From the NCBI RefSeq assembly GCF_013359685.1, contig NZ_JABFMV010000005.1, forward strand, positions 186,001-250,000: DNA of 64,000 nucleotides. Direction: 5' to 3'. The notes below the pieces were generated by a model. The model searched no databases. It was not told the DNA's origin and was given only the letters and a program-made list of their open reading frames with translations. The position numbers and the translations under genes were made by a program. Source of the DNA: Leifsonia sp. C5G2. Lineage in GTDB: Bacteria > Actinomycetota > Actinomycetes > Actinomycetales > Microbacteriaceae. Below are positions 26,316 to 34,417 of this stretch, piece after piece (position 1 is the stretch's first letter; every line of letters begins with the position of its first letter).

Positions 26316-27492
26316 TCGGCGCCGAACCCACCGACGACAGCACGGGTCGCAGCTCGGCGAGGGTCAGGGCGTACCCGGTCTCCGGGTCGGTGGCGCTTCG
26401 CGCGAACACCACTCCGGCGACGTCGCCGTCCGCATCGAGCAGCGGGCCGCCGGAGTTTCCGGGACGGACGACGCCGCGGAGCGAGTAGATGTCGCGGTCG
26501 ACGGAGCCGCTCTGGTAGATGTCCGTGCCGCGGGCGGTGATGCGGTCGCGGACGCGCTGCGGCGAGATCGTGAAGGGTCCGTCGCCGGGGTACCCCGCCG
26601 CCCAGGCGGCGGCACCGGCGGTGAGGTCGGGCCCGATGTCGAGCGCCGGCGCGTTCAGGTCGGTCACGTCGAGCACGGCCAGGTCGCGCGAGGGGTCGAA
26701 GGCGACGAGCGTTGCACGCTCCACCGACGTGCTGCCGGACTGCCGGACGACGACGGAGGACGCTCCGGCGACCACGTGCGCGTTGGTGACGACGCGGCCG
26801 CGCTGCACGACCCATCCACTGCCCTCGGAGTCGACCCCGCAGGCGGGCTTGGTCGCGAGCACGGTCACGACGGACTCCTGCGCCTTCGCGACGGCGGCCG
26901 GCACCGTGCCGTCCGGGGCCGGGACGGACTTGATGGTCTCGCCGCCCTCGAAGACCTTCGGCAGGCCGGCTCCGGCGAGGGCGTCGTCCACCGCGCCCAG
27001 CACGGTCGACGGCGGGAGGGGCGCGATGCCGTTGAGGGTCGCCACGACGCGAGACGAGCTGGCCGCCTGCACGACCGTGGCGAGGCTGGTGGCCATCGCG
27101 AAGCCCGCCAGCAGCCAGACGACCACGGCCCAGGTGAGCAGACCCAGCACCGAACCGATCAGGGAGTCGACCCAGCGGATCGGTCCGTGCCGCAGGAGTT
27201 TGCCGAGGATGCCGGCGACGGCTCCCGCGATCGCGTAGACGACACCGGCGCAGATCAGGATGACGACACCCGCGACGACGGAGCGCTGGAGGGCGGCGCC
27301 GAAACCGCTCGCGGCGAACCACCCGACCACGACGGGCGCGAGGGTGAGACCCAGCCAGAGGCCGAGCCCCAGGCCGATCAGAGTGCCGGCCGAGCGGATC
27401 GCGCCCTTGCTCCAGCCGGCGGCGACCGCGAGGACGGCGAGCACCACGAGCACGACGTCCACAACGATCTCCACGGTTTCACCCTGCCCCAC
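26287..27492 (-). CDS. Membrane-anchored serine protease, MarP/CvpA type
   Basis: This 401-residue protein has an N-terminal CvpA-like domain of four membrane helices (about 8-140) and an extracytoplasmic trypsin-like domain (about 200-385). The catalytic triad is visible as His in VVTNAHVV, Asp in DLAVLDV and Ser in RPGNSGGPL. In Mycobacterium the homologue MarP (acid resistance protease) cleaves envelope targets under acid or oxidative stress. Cysteines flank the domain (PACGVDSEG and the SGACTAG C-terminus), which could form the known stabilising disulfide. The GTG start at 27492 or one at 27474 are both possible. Confidence 0.92.
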   Translation of the reverse strand: MGQGETVEIVVDVVLVVLAVLAVAAGWSKGAIRSAGTLIGLGLGLWLGLTLAPVVVGWFAASGFGAALQRSVVAGVVILICAGVVYAIAGAVAGILGKLLRHGPIRWVDSLIGSVLGLLTWAVVVWLLAGFAMATSLATVVQAASSSRVVATLNGIAPLPPSTVLGAVDDALAGAGLPKVFEGGETIKSVPAPDGTVPAAVAKAQESVVTVLATKPACGVDSEGSGWVVQRGRVVTNAHVVAGASSVVVRQSGSTSVERATLVAFDPSRDLAVLDVTDLNAPALDIGPDLTAGAAAWAAGYPGDGPFTISPQRVRDRITARGTDIYQSGSVDRDIYSLRGVVRPGNSGGPLLDADGDVAGVVFARSATDPETGYALTLAELRPVLSSVGSAPISSGACTAG

Positions 27493-27575
27493 GAGACTGG
27501 GTGCGGGCTCAACTGCGCGACGGTGGGCCTATCGACCTTCAGAAGCGGGGGAGTGCGCGGCATCGGTCCATCGCG

Positions 27576-27719
27576 TTACGACCCGCCGTCCTCCTCGTCG
27601 GAGTCGTCGACGTCGTCCGGCACCGGTTGGGGTGCCGGGACGATATCGGGATCCATCTGATCCTCCGGCACGATGTCCGGGAAGTCCGCGGTCTGCTGGT
27701 CGGTGCTCCGTCTGGCCAT
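27576..27719 (-). CDS. Small acidic hypothetical protein (47 residues)
   Basis: This 47-residue frame starts at the ATG at 27719, which is exactly 6 bases after TAGCGT. The protein is extremely acidic and Pro-rich, with two PDIVP repeats (FPDIVPEDQ, DPDIVPAPQ) and a C-terminal run DDVDDSDEEDGG, and is probably unstructured. It sits alone between the protease and the copper operon, all on the minus strand. Evidence is the promoter spacing, the internal repeat and the amino-acid bias. No family is known to me. Confidence 0.5.
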   Translation of the reverse strand: MARRSTDQQTADFPDIVPEDQMDPDIVPAPQPVPDDVDDSDEEDGGS

Positions 27720-27725
27720 GGGCGA

Positions 27726-27731
27726 ACGCTA
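27726..27731 (-). promoter_or_regulatory. Predicted leaderless -10 box of the small acidic protein
   Basis: TAGCGT on the minus strand followed by 6 bases and the ATG at 27719. Confidence 0.45.
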
Positions 27732-27835
27732 CGCCGACGTCCGAGGTGCGTATAGCCCCTGCGTGCGACTGCCGCGGTCCGTCGCATCCGCCCCTGCTCG
27801 CGCAGGCGCAGACGAGACGGACCGCAGCAGTCGGG

Positions 27836-28519
27836 TCAGTCGTCCTGGTCCGGTGCGTCGGCCGCCTGCGGCTTGCGCCGCGCGGTCAGCAGCACGATCG
27901 CCACGCCGATGACGGCGAGCACCACGATCGCGATCGCGATGCCGATGACGAGGCCCAGGTCCGTGCCGTTCGACGCGGCCGTCGGCTGCGGCGTGGAGGC
28001 CGCAGCGCCCGGCGGAGTGCTCGAGGACGCGCCGGGAGCCGCGGTCGCCGCGGTCGTGGCGGGTGCCGCCGACCCGTCCGCGCCGCAGGGGCTCGTCGCC
28101 GAGCCCTTGGCCGTGGCTGCGCCCGCCGGGGGCTGGTAGCCGAACGTGTACGACGACGAGACGGTGTGCCCGTCGGCCGACACGATCTGATACGTCACCG
28201 TGTAGTCGCCCGCGCCGCCGAGCGCGACGGGCGCGCTCACCTTGGTGTCGGCGACGGTGGCGCATCCCGTCTCGAAGTGCGTCGCCTCCGAGCCGGGTCC
28301 GGTGACCGTGAGCAGGTTGGTGGACCCCGTGCCCGACAGGTCGAGGACCCGGTCGTTGAACGTCAGGGTCACCGTTTCGAGCGCCGTGCTCACCGTGGCG
28401 TTCGCCGCAGGGTCGCTGCCCACCAGGTAGTCGTGGGCGTCCGCCGCGGCCGCGGGCAGCAGAGCGAGAGCGGCCGCCGCCGCGATGCCGGCGGCCCCGG
28501 CGAGCAGTCCGGTCCTCAT
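27836..28519 (-). CDS. CopC-domain copper-resistance protein
   Basis: This 227-residue secreted, membrane-tethered protein has a signal peptide cleaved near ADA-HDYLV, which leaves His as the first residue, as needed for the CopC Cu(II) site. The CopC beta-barrel (about 29-128) has DRVLDL and SADGHTVSSSYTF, the latter carrying another ligand His. An Ala/Pro/Thr linker (about 130-185) and a C-terminal membrane helix (about 190-213) follow. It is the last gene of a three-gene operon with YcnI and a membrane protein, with a 4-base overlap to ycnI. It probably binds or delivers copper outside the membrane. Confidence 0.92.
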   Translation of the reverse strand: MRTGLLAGAAGIAAAAALALLPAAAADAHDYLVGSDPAANATVSTALETVTLTFNDRVLDLSGTGSTNLLTVTGPGSEATHFETGCATVADTKVSAPVALGGAGDYTVTYQIVSADGHTVSSSYTFGYQPPAGAATAKGSATSPCGADGSAAPATTAATAAPGASSSTPPGAAASTPQPTAASNGTDLGLVIGIAIAIVVLAVIGVAIVLLTARRKPQAADAPDQDD

Positions 28520-29253
28520 CCCTGCACCTTACGCTCGACGCGACGACCCGCCCTGGTGAGGGCGAACACCGCGACGACCAGCGCGATCGCGCCGAGCGCG
28601 AGGCCGCCGACGCCGAGCGCGATCGACACCACCGTCGCCGTCGTGCCGGCCCCTGCCGCCTCCGGCTGCGGCGCCGCAGTGGCGACGAGCTGCGTCGCGC
28701 CGTCCTCTGCGGGCGCCGAGTCCTCGATGTAGAGGGTCGGGGCCGGGTGCTCCGGCTCTTTCCCGGAGGCGGGGGTCGGCTGGTCCCAGTCCACCACGGT
28801 GCCGTCGGAGTAGTACTGGTGCGTCGGCAGCGTCACCGAGCCCGTCTTGGGCACCGCGCCCGCGGAGACCGTGAACTGCTGGAACTGTCCCGGGGCGATC
28901 TGCACGCCGCTGTCCGCGGTCCAGGTGACCCGGATCGGCGCCTCGGTGATGGTGCCGTCGTCGGTCTTCACCGGCTGGGCGAGCTTCTCGGTGTCGACCG
29001 TGGTCGTCCATCCGGCCAGCGGCAGATAGCTGACGGACGTGAACGGCGTCTTCGTCGGCAGGTCGACGACGAGCTTCACCGTCCCCGCGGTCGCCGACTC
29101 GGTCGGCACCTTGAACGTGAGGTTGGTGTAGCTGCCCGGATCCGCATGATCGGGGTCGACGTGGACGTGGGCGCTGGCGGCGAGAGGGGCGCCGAGCAGG
29201 AGCAGAGAGGTGGATGCCGCCGCGACGGACGCGGCGAACGTGGTCTTCTTCAT
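28516..29253 (-). CDS. YcnI-family (DUF1775) copper-binding protein
   Basis: This 245-residue protein has a signal peptide ending ASA-HVHVDP, so the mature N-terminus is His, as in the mononuclear copper site of Bacillus YcnI. The DUF1775 domain (about 30-165) has the YTNLTFKVPTES and WTADSGVQIAPGQF segments and a Trp in VVDWDQPTP. An Ala-rich linker and a C-terminal membrane helix (about 210-235) follow. I start at the ATG at 29253 (signal peptide directly follows, AAGGGA upstream). It overlaps copC by 4 bases, so the two products are likely made together. Confidence 0.92.
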   Translation of the reverse strand: MKKTTFAASVAAASTSLLLLGAPLAASAHVHVDPDHADPGSYTNLTFKVPTESATAGTVKLVVDLPTKTPFTSVSYLPLAGWTTTVDTEKLAQPVKTDDGTITEAPIRVTWTADSGVQIAPGQFQQFTVSAGAVPKTGSVTLPTHQYYSDGTVVDWDQPTPASGKEPEHPAPTLYIEDSAPAEDGATQLVATAAPQPEAAGAGTTATVVSIALGVGGLALGAIALVVAVFALTRAGRRVERKVQG

Positions 29254-29326
29254 GGGTTTTCCCTTGCAGGTCGGAACGTCGGTGAGCGCGTGGGCGCGCG
29301 ACGACATCCCGGGGAGCCGGGAGCCG

Positions 29327-29944
29327 TCAGAGCGCGCAGGCGATCAGCGGCGGTCCGCGATGCCGCAGCCGCGCGAGCGGGAGGCCGAGGTCGCGGAGAC
29401 GCGCGGGCTCCGCCATGGCGGGGACGGGCGCGGCCGCGACGACGGGCACCGGCACGACGAGCAGCCGGTGGGCGGCGCGCACCACGCGCACCCGTGCGGT
29501 CCGGAACAGGCCCCAGAAGGCCTGCTCGCCGAAGCGGAGGGCGACGACCGTGATGAGCGCGGCAGTGGCGTGGGCCGCCCACATCGAGGGGCTCAGCTCG
29601 GACCCGTGAGAAGCCGCCATCGCCCCGAGCGTCATGGTCAGGTGGGAGCCCGCGTGCAGGTGCGACATCCCGCCCTCCGCGCTGAACCGCGCGGTGGAGT
29701 CGCCGAGGCTGAAGAGGGCGTGGAACAGGAACTGGCTCACCGCGACGGCGAGCACCAGCCGCCACAGTGACAGGCGGCGGGCGGTGAGTGCGATGGAGGC
29801 GAGGGTGGCGAACGCCATGCTCAGCGCGAGCGGCACGACCCCCGGGGTCGCCCCTCCGCCCGCGACGTGGAACAGTGCGGCGACGAGGATGGCGGTGCCG
29901 GAGGCGAGCGATCCGCGCGTGAGGCGTGCCCACCTCGATCCCAT
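29327..29944 (-). CDS. Membrane protein of the copper operon, His/Met-rich loop
   Basis: This 205-residue protein has about five membrane helices. Between helices 3 and 4 a loop (about residues 87-112) is rich in possible metal ligands: MSHLHAGSHLTMT then ASHGSELSPSM. The C-terminal ~25 residues are Arg/Pro/Ala-rich and cytoplasmic. It is the first gene of the operon that continues with YcnI and CopC (73-base gap). The context suggests copper movement across the membrane or copper sensing. I do not recognise a named family with certainty. TAGACT at 29979-29984 may be the operon -10, followed by a GAGAGGGG ribosome-binding site. Confidence 0.8.
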   Translation of the reverse strand: MGSRWARLTRGSLASGTAILVAALFHVAGGGATPGVVPLALSMAFATLASIALTARRLSLWRLVLAVAVSQFLFHALFSLGDSTARFSAEGGMSHLHAGSHLTMTLGAMAASHGSELSPSMWAAHATAALITVVALRFGEQAFWGLFRTARVRVVRAAHRLLVVPVPVVAAAPVPAMAEPARLRDLGLPLARLRHRGPPLIACAL

Positions 29945-30037
29945 GCGCGCCCCTCTCGTGTCGTCGGCGTCCGCGACCAGTCTACGGAACCCACAACGGG
30001 GGTGACCGAACCGTCCGGATCGGGCGACACGCCGCGT

Positions 30038-30043
30038 TATCCT
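30038..30043 (+). promoter_or_regulatory. Predicted leaderless -10 box of the NarL-type two-component operon
   Basis: TATCCT, then 6 bases, then the ATG at 30050. Confidence 0.45.
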
Positions 30044-30049
30044 GTGCCC

Positions 30050-30706
30050 ATGGCGGGCGTGTGGCAGCGGAGGGTGCTGGTGGTGGAGGACCACGCCCTG
30101 ATGCGCTCGCTCGTGGCCGACGCATTCCGGCAGCGCGGCTTCGAGGTCGCCTCGGCGGGTTCGGCTCAGGATGCGCTGGAGCAGGCCCGCGGGTTCGACC
30201 CCGACCTGCTCGTCACCGACATCGACCTCCGTCTGCGGCCGAACGGCGTCGAGCTCGCCACCATCCTGCGGCAGGGGGCTCCGCACGTCGCCGTGCTGTT
30301 CCTCAGCAACCTGTCGCGCGAGGCCGCGGCGGCGCAGGCGCGCGGCACGGTCGAGGGCGCGTCGTTCGTGAACAAGGGCGCCATCGAGTCGGTCGACGAG
30401 CTGGTGGACGCGGCCGAGGCCGTCCTCGCCGACCGGCCGGTCGCACGGGAGCTCACGGGGACCGGTGCCCAGGCCAGGCTGCTCCGGCTCACCCCCGCCC
30501 AGCTCGAGACGACCCGACTCCTCGCGGCGGGCCTCTCCAACGCCGAGATCGCCCGTCGGCGCGGCATCTCCGTCCGCGCGGTCGAGAAGACCGTCGAGCG
30601 GGTCTTCGCGGCCCTCGACCTGTCGGGCGGCGACCGGACGACGCCGCGGGTAGCCGCGGCGACGCTGTACACGACGACGTTCGGCGACCCTGCCACGGGG
30701 CTCTGA
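30050..30706 (+). CDS. NarL/LuxR-type response regulator
   Basis: This 218-residue protein has a receiver domain (about 8-125; acidic pair in VVEDH, phospho-Asp57 in VTDID, conserved Lys in FVNKGA) and a LuxR-type HTH (about 145-200; LTPAQLETTRLLAAGLSNAEIARRRG). It is followed 4 bases later by its probable kinase. Longer in-frame starts exist but lie above the -10 box. Confidence 0.9.
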   Translation: MAGVWQRRVLVVEDHALMRSLVADAFRQRGFEVASAGSAQDALEQARGFDPDLLVTDIDLRLRPNGVELATILRQGAPHVAVLFLSNLSREAAAAQARGTVEGASFVNKGAIESVDELVDAAEAVLADRPVARELTGTGAQARLLRLTPAQLETTRLLAAGLSNAEIARRRGISVRAVEKTVERVFAALDLSGGDRTTPRVAAATLYTTTFGDPATGL

Positions 30707-30710
30707 CCGG

Positions 30711-32405
30711 ATGGACCTCCCGAACCTGCGGCGCTCCCTCGCCCGCATCTACGGCCCCTCCGCCGTCACCTGGTGGAGCTGGCTGATCACGCTGCCGTTC
30801 GCGCTGACGGTGATGTCCGGCCAGCAGTACGTCACGGGCGGCCCCGTGGCGATCCTCGCGGTCGCCGGTCTGCAGCACGCCATCCTGGGCGTGGTCCTGC
30901 TGGCCGGCGTCGCTGTGCTCCGTGTCGTGCGCGGTCGCGGGCGGGCCGTCGCCGTCCTCCTGATCTACGTGGTCGTCGGGGCCGTGCGTCCCCTGCTCTT
31001 CCTGGAGGCCGGCGGACTGCTCGGCATCCCGGTGGAGGCGGGCGACCTGGCCGGGCGGATCGCCATCAACGTCGTGAGCCTCGTCGTCGTGCTCGCTCTC
31101 ATCGCGATCGGGGTGGACCTCGTCCGCGAGCACCGAGGGGTGTTCCGCCGGCTCCGCGCGGCGCAGCGCGCGTCGGAGCGGGATGCGGCCCGGGCTGCCG
31201 AACGTCTGCAGGCGCTGCGCTCCACTGCGGTGGACGGGGTCGTCGCGGCCTTGGAGGAGGCGGCGGAGGAGGCCGCCGCCCACCCGATGCAGGCGCCCGA
31301 GGCCGCGCGGCTGCTGCGCGCGGTAGCCGAGGACGTGGTGCGTCCGGCGAGCCACCGCGTGTTCGCGGACGGCGACCCGGAGCCCGCACCCGAGCTCGAC
31401 CCGCTCGGCCCGCGCGAGTGGTCCGCCTCGGTCATCGGCGGGATGCGCGCGGCGCCTCCGATCGCCACGGCGCTGACGTTCTCGCTGCTGGTGGTGCCCT
31501 ACGGGATCACGCTCTCCGGGTTCGGAAGCCTCGTGGGGGTCGCGGCCGGGCTGCTCGTGCTGATCGCGGCCAACACGGCGGTGGCGCGCCTTCCGCTCCC
31601 GCGCCGGGCGGCGCCCCGGCTGACCGCCCTGGTGCTCCTCTATGTCGCTGCGGGAGTGCTGCTGTCGGTCGTGGACACGCTGGTCCTGCAGTGGATCGGG
31701 ATCGAGCCGGAGTCGGTCTGGTTCCAGGCGGGCATGTACCCCGTCATCGCCGTCGGTGTCGCGTTCGTCGCATCCCTGACATCGCGTGTGCGCCTCGACC
31801 AGGCCGAGCTGGAGCACGCGGTGCAGGCGAGCGTCTCGGCTGCCGCCCGCATTCGCGCCGACTACGAGCGCGAGCGGGGGGCGCTCGCGCGACTGCTGCA
31901 CGCGGGCGTGCAGTCCGAGCTGATCGCCGGCGCCCTCGCCCTGACCGCGGCGCCCTCGGCCGGTCCGTCCGAGACGGCGGAGAGGATCGCGGACGTCGTC
32001 GACCGCGCCCGCGCGGCCCTGCGGGGGGCGGCACGGGAGCCGGAGCCGGCGGAACAGGTGCAAGCCCTCCTCGACAGCTGGTCGTCGGCCATCGGCCTGA
32101 GCGTGCGCGTGCGCGACGGCGCCTGGGACCGCCTGTCGGACCCGCTCCGCGCGACCGCAGTGGCGGACACCATCTCGGAGGGGCTGGCGAACGCCGTGCG
32201 GCACGGCAACGGCGCTCCCGTCCGGCTCGAACTCCGCCCGGGCGAGCCCGAGGGGGTGCGGGTGGTGATCGTCTCCGGCGGAACGCTCGGCGCCCGTGCA
32301 CTCGGCGATCACTCCGGCATCGGTCTGCGACAGCTCTCAGAACACGGGACGGTCGCGATCCGCGAAGACGCCGGGCGTGTCGAGCTCGCGGTCGCCATCC
32401 CCTGA
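30711..32405 (+). CDS. NarL-type sensor histidine kinase, multi-membrane
   Basis: This 564-residue protein has two blocks of membrane helices (about 22-135 and 245-360) separated by a coiled, acidic cytoplasmic segment (about 140-235). The HisKA_3-like dimerisation domain has H397 in ALARLLHAGVQSELIAG (the usual sequence is RELHDxVxQ), and the ATPase domain has the N box EGLANAVRHGNG and a GIGLRQL G box. The H box deviates by Ala in place of Asp after the His. It pairs with the regulator encoded 4 bases upstream. The signal is unknown. Confidence 0.85.
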   Translation: MDLPNLRRSLARIYGPSAVTWWSWLITLPFALTVMSGQQYVTGGPVAILAVAGLQHAILGVVLLAGVAVLRVVRGRGRAVAVLLIYVVVGAVRPLLFLEAGGLLGIPVEAGDLAGRIAINVVSLVVVLALIAIGVDLVREHRGVFRRLRAAQRASERDAARAAERLQALRSTAVDGVVAALEEAAEEAAAHPMQAPEAARLLRAVAEDVVRPASHRVFADGDPEPAPELDPLGPREWSASVIGGMRAAPPIATALTFSLLVVPYGITLSGFGSLVGVAAGLLVLIAANTAVARLPLPRRAAPRLTALVLLYVAAGVLLSVVDTLVLQWIGIEPESVWFQAGMYPVIAVGVAFVASLTSRVRLDQAELEHAVQASVSAAARIRADYERERGALARLLHAGVQSELIAGALALTAAPSAGPSETAERIADVVDRARAALRGAAREPEPAEQVQALLDSWSSAIGLSVRVRDGAWDRLSDPLRATAVADTISEGLANAVRHGNGAPVRLELRPGEPEGVRVVIVSGGTLGARALGDHSGIGLRQLSEHGTVAIREDAGRVELAVAIP

Positions 32406-32679
32406 ACGCCGGCTGCGGGCGTGGTCGTAACAGCCGTACCGCGAGCCCCTGCGCACGGCCGGGATGCCTACATTCGACAGTGATGGAGCGAGACTTCGTC
32501 GCCGGTCCCGGATGGGGGCTCCTGCGTGACCCGAACGCGCGGGATGAGCCCCCTGCCGGGATCTATTCGTCTGCATTGATGGAACATCCAGGCGAAATCG
32601 GGTAGAAATGTTCGGTACGCTTCAGCGCCCATCCCGGTGCGTGTCCCCCCGACCGTCTCGCCCAGGAAGTACCACCAGC
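32406..32679. other. Intergenic region before the M15-like gene
   Basis: No credible gene is seen. TACGCT at about 32615-32620 is a possible -10 for the gene downstream. An in-frame ATG at 32608 would extend that gene by 24 residues. A short frame starting at 32482 has no coding character. Confidence 0.4.
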
Positions 32680-33723
32680 TTGCCCCAGTCCACTCCCTCA
32701 GTGCGGCCTCGCCGCACACTCAGGGCACCCGTCGTGGTGGATGTGGACCAGCAGCCGGAGCTCTCCGACGATCCGGTCACGGCGTTCACCACGCCCGAGG
32801 AGCTGACTGCGACCCAGACCTTCACCAGCCGTCGCGAGCGGCGTGAGGCCGAGGAGCGTTCCCGCAAGCGCGAGCGCATCGTGGTCAAGCCGACCCGTGC
32901 GGAGCGCACGAAGCAGCCGCGTGCCGAGCGCGCGCCGCGCCAGGCCCGTCCCGCACGTTCCCCGCGTCCCGTCGGTCATCACGAGCGTCGCCGCTGGGGC
33001 GTCCACACCGTCGTCATGCTGGCGCTCGCCGCCTTCTTCGGCACGGCCGCCCTGCCCGCCTACGCGACGACCGCCGAAGGATCGACGGTCGGTTCCGCAC
33101 GTACGGCCCTCGCGGTGCAGACGCTCACCGGCGGCGGCGTGACGCAGGTCGTCGCCCGCGACGGCCTCGCCATCCAGGAGAGCCCGCAGGCGCTCGACTC
33201 GACGATGAACACGACCGTCTCGCCGACGGTCCAGGCGCTCGCGGTGCAGATCATGGGCGCTGTCGCCGCCGGCCGGCTCGTCGGCTCGACGCCCAACCAC
33301 ATCCCGGAGATCGCCAACCTGGCCGAGGGCAAGGCCGATCCGGGCTGCGGCGTCGACTACCGCGTCCTGCAGGCCATCTCCATCGCGCTCGATAACTTCA
33401 ACCAGGTCGGCGTCAGCGACATCAACCGCCGCTGCACCGGGCAGATCGAGGGTGCGGGAACCGACTCGGCCCACTACGCCGACGGCGGCGGCCACGCGGT
33501 CGACTTCTACCTGCTCAACGGCTCCCCCCTCACCGGAGGCGACGCGAAGTCGGTGCAGCTGATCAAGATCCTCGACCCGCTGGTCCCGAACGGCACCGGC
33601 CTCGGCCAGGTCGGCTGCCGCGCTTCGATGAGCCTCGACAACTTCAAGCCGTTCGACGACACGTGCAACCACCTGCACATCGACTTCCTGAAGTCGGACG
33701 GCTCCGCGCTCCGCTACGGCTGA
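32680..33723 (+). CDS. Membrane-anchored secreted protein with an M15-like metal site
   Basis: This protein is about 347 residues from TTG 32680 (AGGAAG 10 bases upstream). ATG 32608 is an alternative start. It has a very basic cytoplasmic N-terminus (about 55-105, many Arg/Lys), one membrane helix (about 110-128; VHTVVMLALAAFFGTAALPA) and an extracellular domain. The C-terminal ~150 residues carry GGGHAVDFYLLNG and CNHLHIDF, the spaced H...D...H-x-H pattern of D,D-carboxypeptidase-like (M15/ARB_07466-type) domains. Cys pairs (GCGVDY, RRCTG, GCRAS, DTCNH) suggest disulfides. A cell-wall peptidase or wall-binding role is inferred. Confidence 0.7.
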   Translation: MPQSTPSVRPRRTLRAPVVVDVDQQPELSDDPVTAFTTPEELTATQTFTSRRERREAEERSRKRERIVVKPTRAERTKQPRAERAPRQARPARSPRPVGHHERRRWGVHTVVMLALAAFFGTAALPAYATTAEGSTVGSARTALAVQTLTGGGVTQVVARDGLAIQESPQALDSTMNTTVSPTVQALAVQIMGAVAAGRLVGSTPNHIPEIANLAEGKADPGCGVDYRVLQAISIALDNFNQVGVSDINRRCTGQIEGAGTDSAHYADGGGHAVDFYLLNGSPLTGGDAKSVQLIKILDPLVPNGTGLGQVGCRASMSLDNFKPFDDTCNHLHIDFLKSDGSALRYG

Positions 33724-33733
33724 TCGCGCGCGT

Positions 33734-34405
33734 TCACCCGAAGAGGTTGAGCGCCGCCCACTGGATCAGGACGACCGTCTTGCCGTCGGCGATCCGGCCG
33801 TCGGCCACCATCCCGAGCGCCTCGTCGTAGGGAACGACCACGGCCTCGATCTCCTCGCCCTCCTCCGCCAGCCCGCCGCCGCCCGCGATGTCTGAGGGGA
33901 CATACGGAGCCGCGTAGAAGTGGACGCGCTCGGTCACCGACCCCGGGCTCATGTACAGGTCGAACAGGTGCGTGAACTCACCGATCCGCACGCCCAGCTC
34001 CTCGGCGGCCTCCCGGCGGATGGCCTCCTCGGGCGAGTCGCCGTCGAGAAGGCCGGCCGCCGCCTCGATCAGCAGGCCGTCCGGGTGGCCGTTGACGTAC
34101 GCGGGGAAGCGGAACTGCCGCGACAGCAGCAACGTGCGCCCGGCCGGGTCGTAGAGCAGCACCGTCGCGCCGTTGCCGCGGTCGTAGGTCTCACGGGTCT
34201 GCGTCGTCCACTCGCCGTCGCGGCCGCGGTAGTCGAACGTGGTTCGCCGCAGGACGTGCCCGCCGTCGGAGGTGACCTCCACATCGCGCACCCGGACGTC
34301 CGGGTTGCCGCTCAGGTCACGGCCGATGCGGTGCAGGCCGGTGCGGCCGCGGCCGTCGGGAGTGTCGTGTCCGGGCCTGTCGTGTCCGGGCCGCTCGTCG
34401 CTCAC
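33734..34405 (-). CDS. NUDIX hydrolase, NudK-like (GDP-mannose pyrophosphatase family)
   Basis: This 223-residue protein has a His/Asp/Gly-rich N-terminal tail (about 1-25), then a NudK-type fold: VLLYDPAGRTLLLSRQFRF, the Nudix helix AGLLDGDSPEEAIRREAAEE followed by LGV, and LYMSPGSVTERVHFY. The Nudix box has the NudK spacing but Ser where E. coli NudK has its first box Glu. The family hydrolyses nucleoside-diphosphate sugars and related pyrophosphates. The GTG start is 6 bases after TAGGCT, whose first three bases (TAG) are the stop codon of the upstream YihY gene. Confidence 0.88.
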   Translation of the reverse strand: MSDERPGHDRPGHDTPDGRGRTGLHRIGRDLSGNPDVRVRDVEVTSDGGHVLRRTTFDYRGRDGEWTTQTRETYDRGNGATVLLYDPAGRTLLLSRQFRFPAYVNGHPDGLLIEAAAGLLDGDSPEEAIRREAAEELGVRIGEFTHLFDLYMSPGSVTERVHFYAAPYVPSDIAGGGGLAEEGEEIEAVVVPYDEALGMVADGRIADGKTVVLIQWAALNLFG

Positions 34406-34411
34406 CCTCCG

Positions 34412-34417
34412 AGCCTA
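34412..34417 (-). promoter_or_regulatory. Predicted leaderless -10 box of the NUDIX gene, overlapping a stop codon
   Basis: TAGGCT (minus), then 6 bases, then the GTG at 34405. The TAG is also the stop codon of the upstream gene. Confidence 0.5.

Noticed and set aside
32482-32607. Short ATG frame upstream of the M15-like gene
   Set aside because: About 40 codons, no ribosome-binding site and no coding character.
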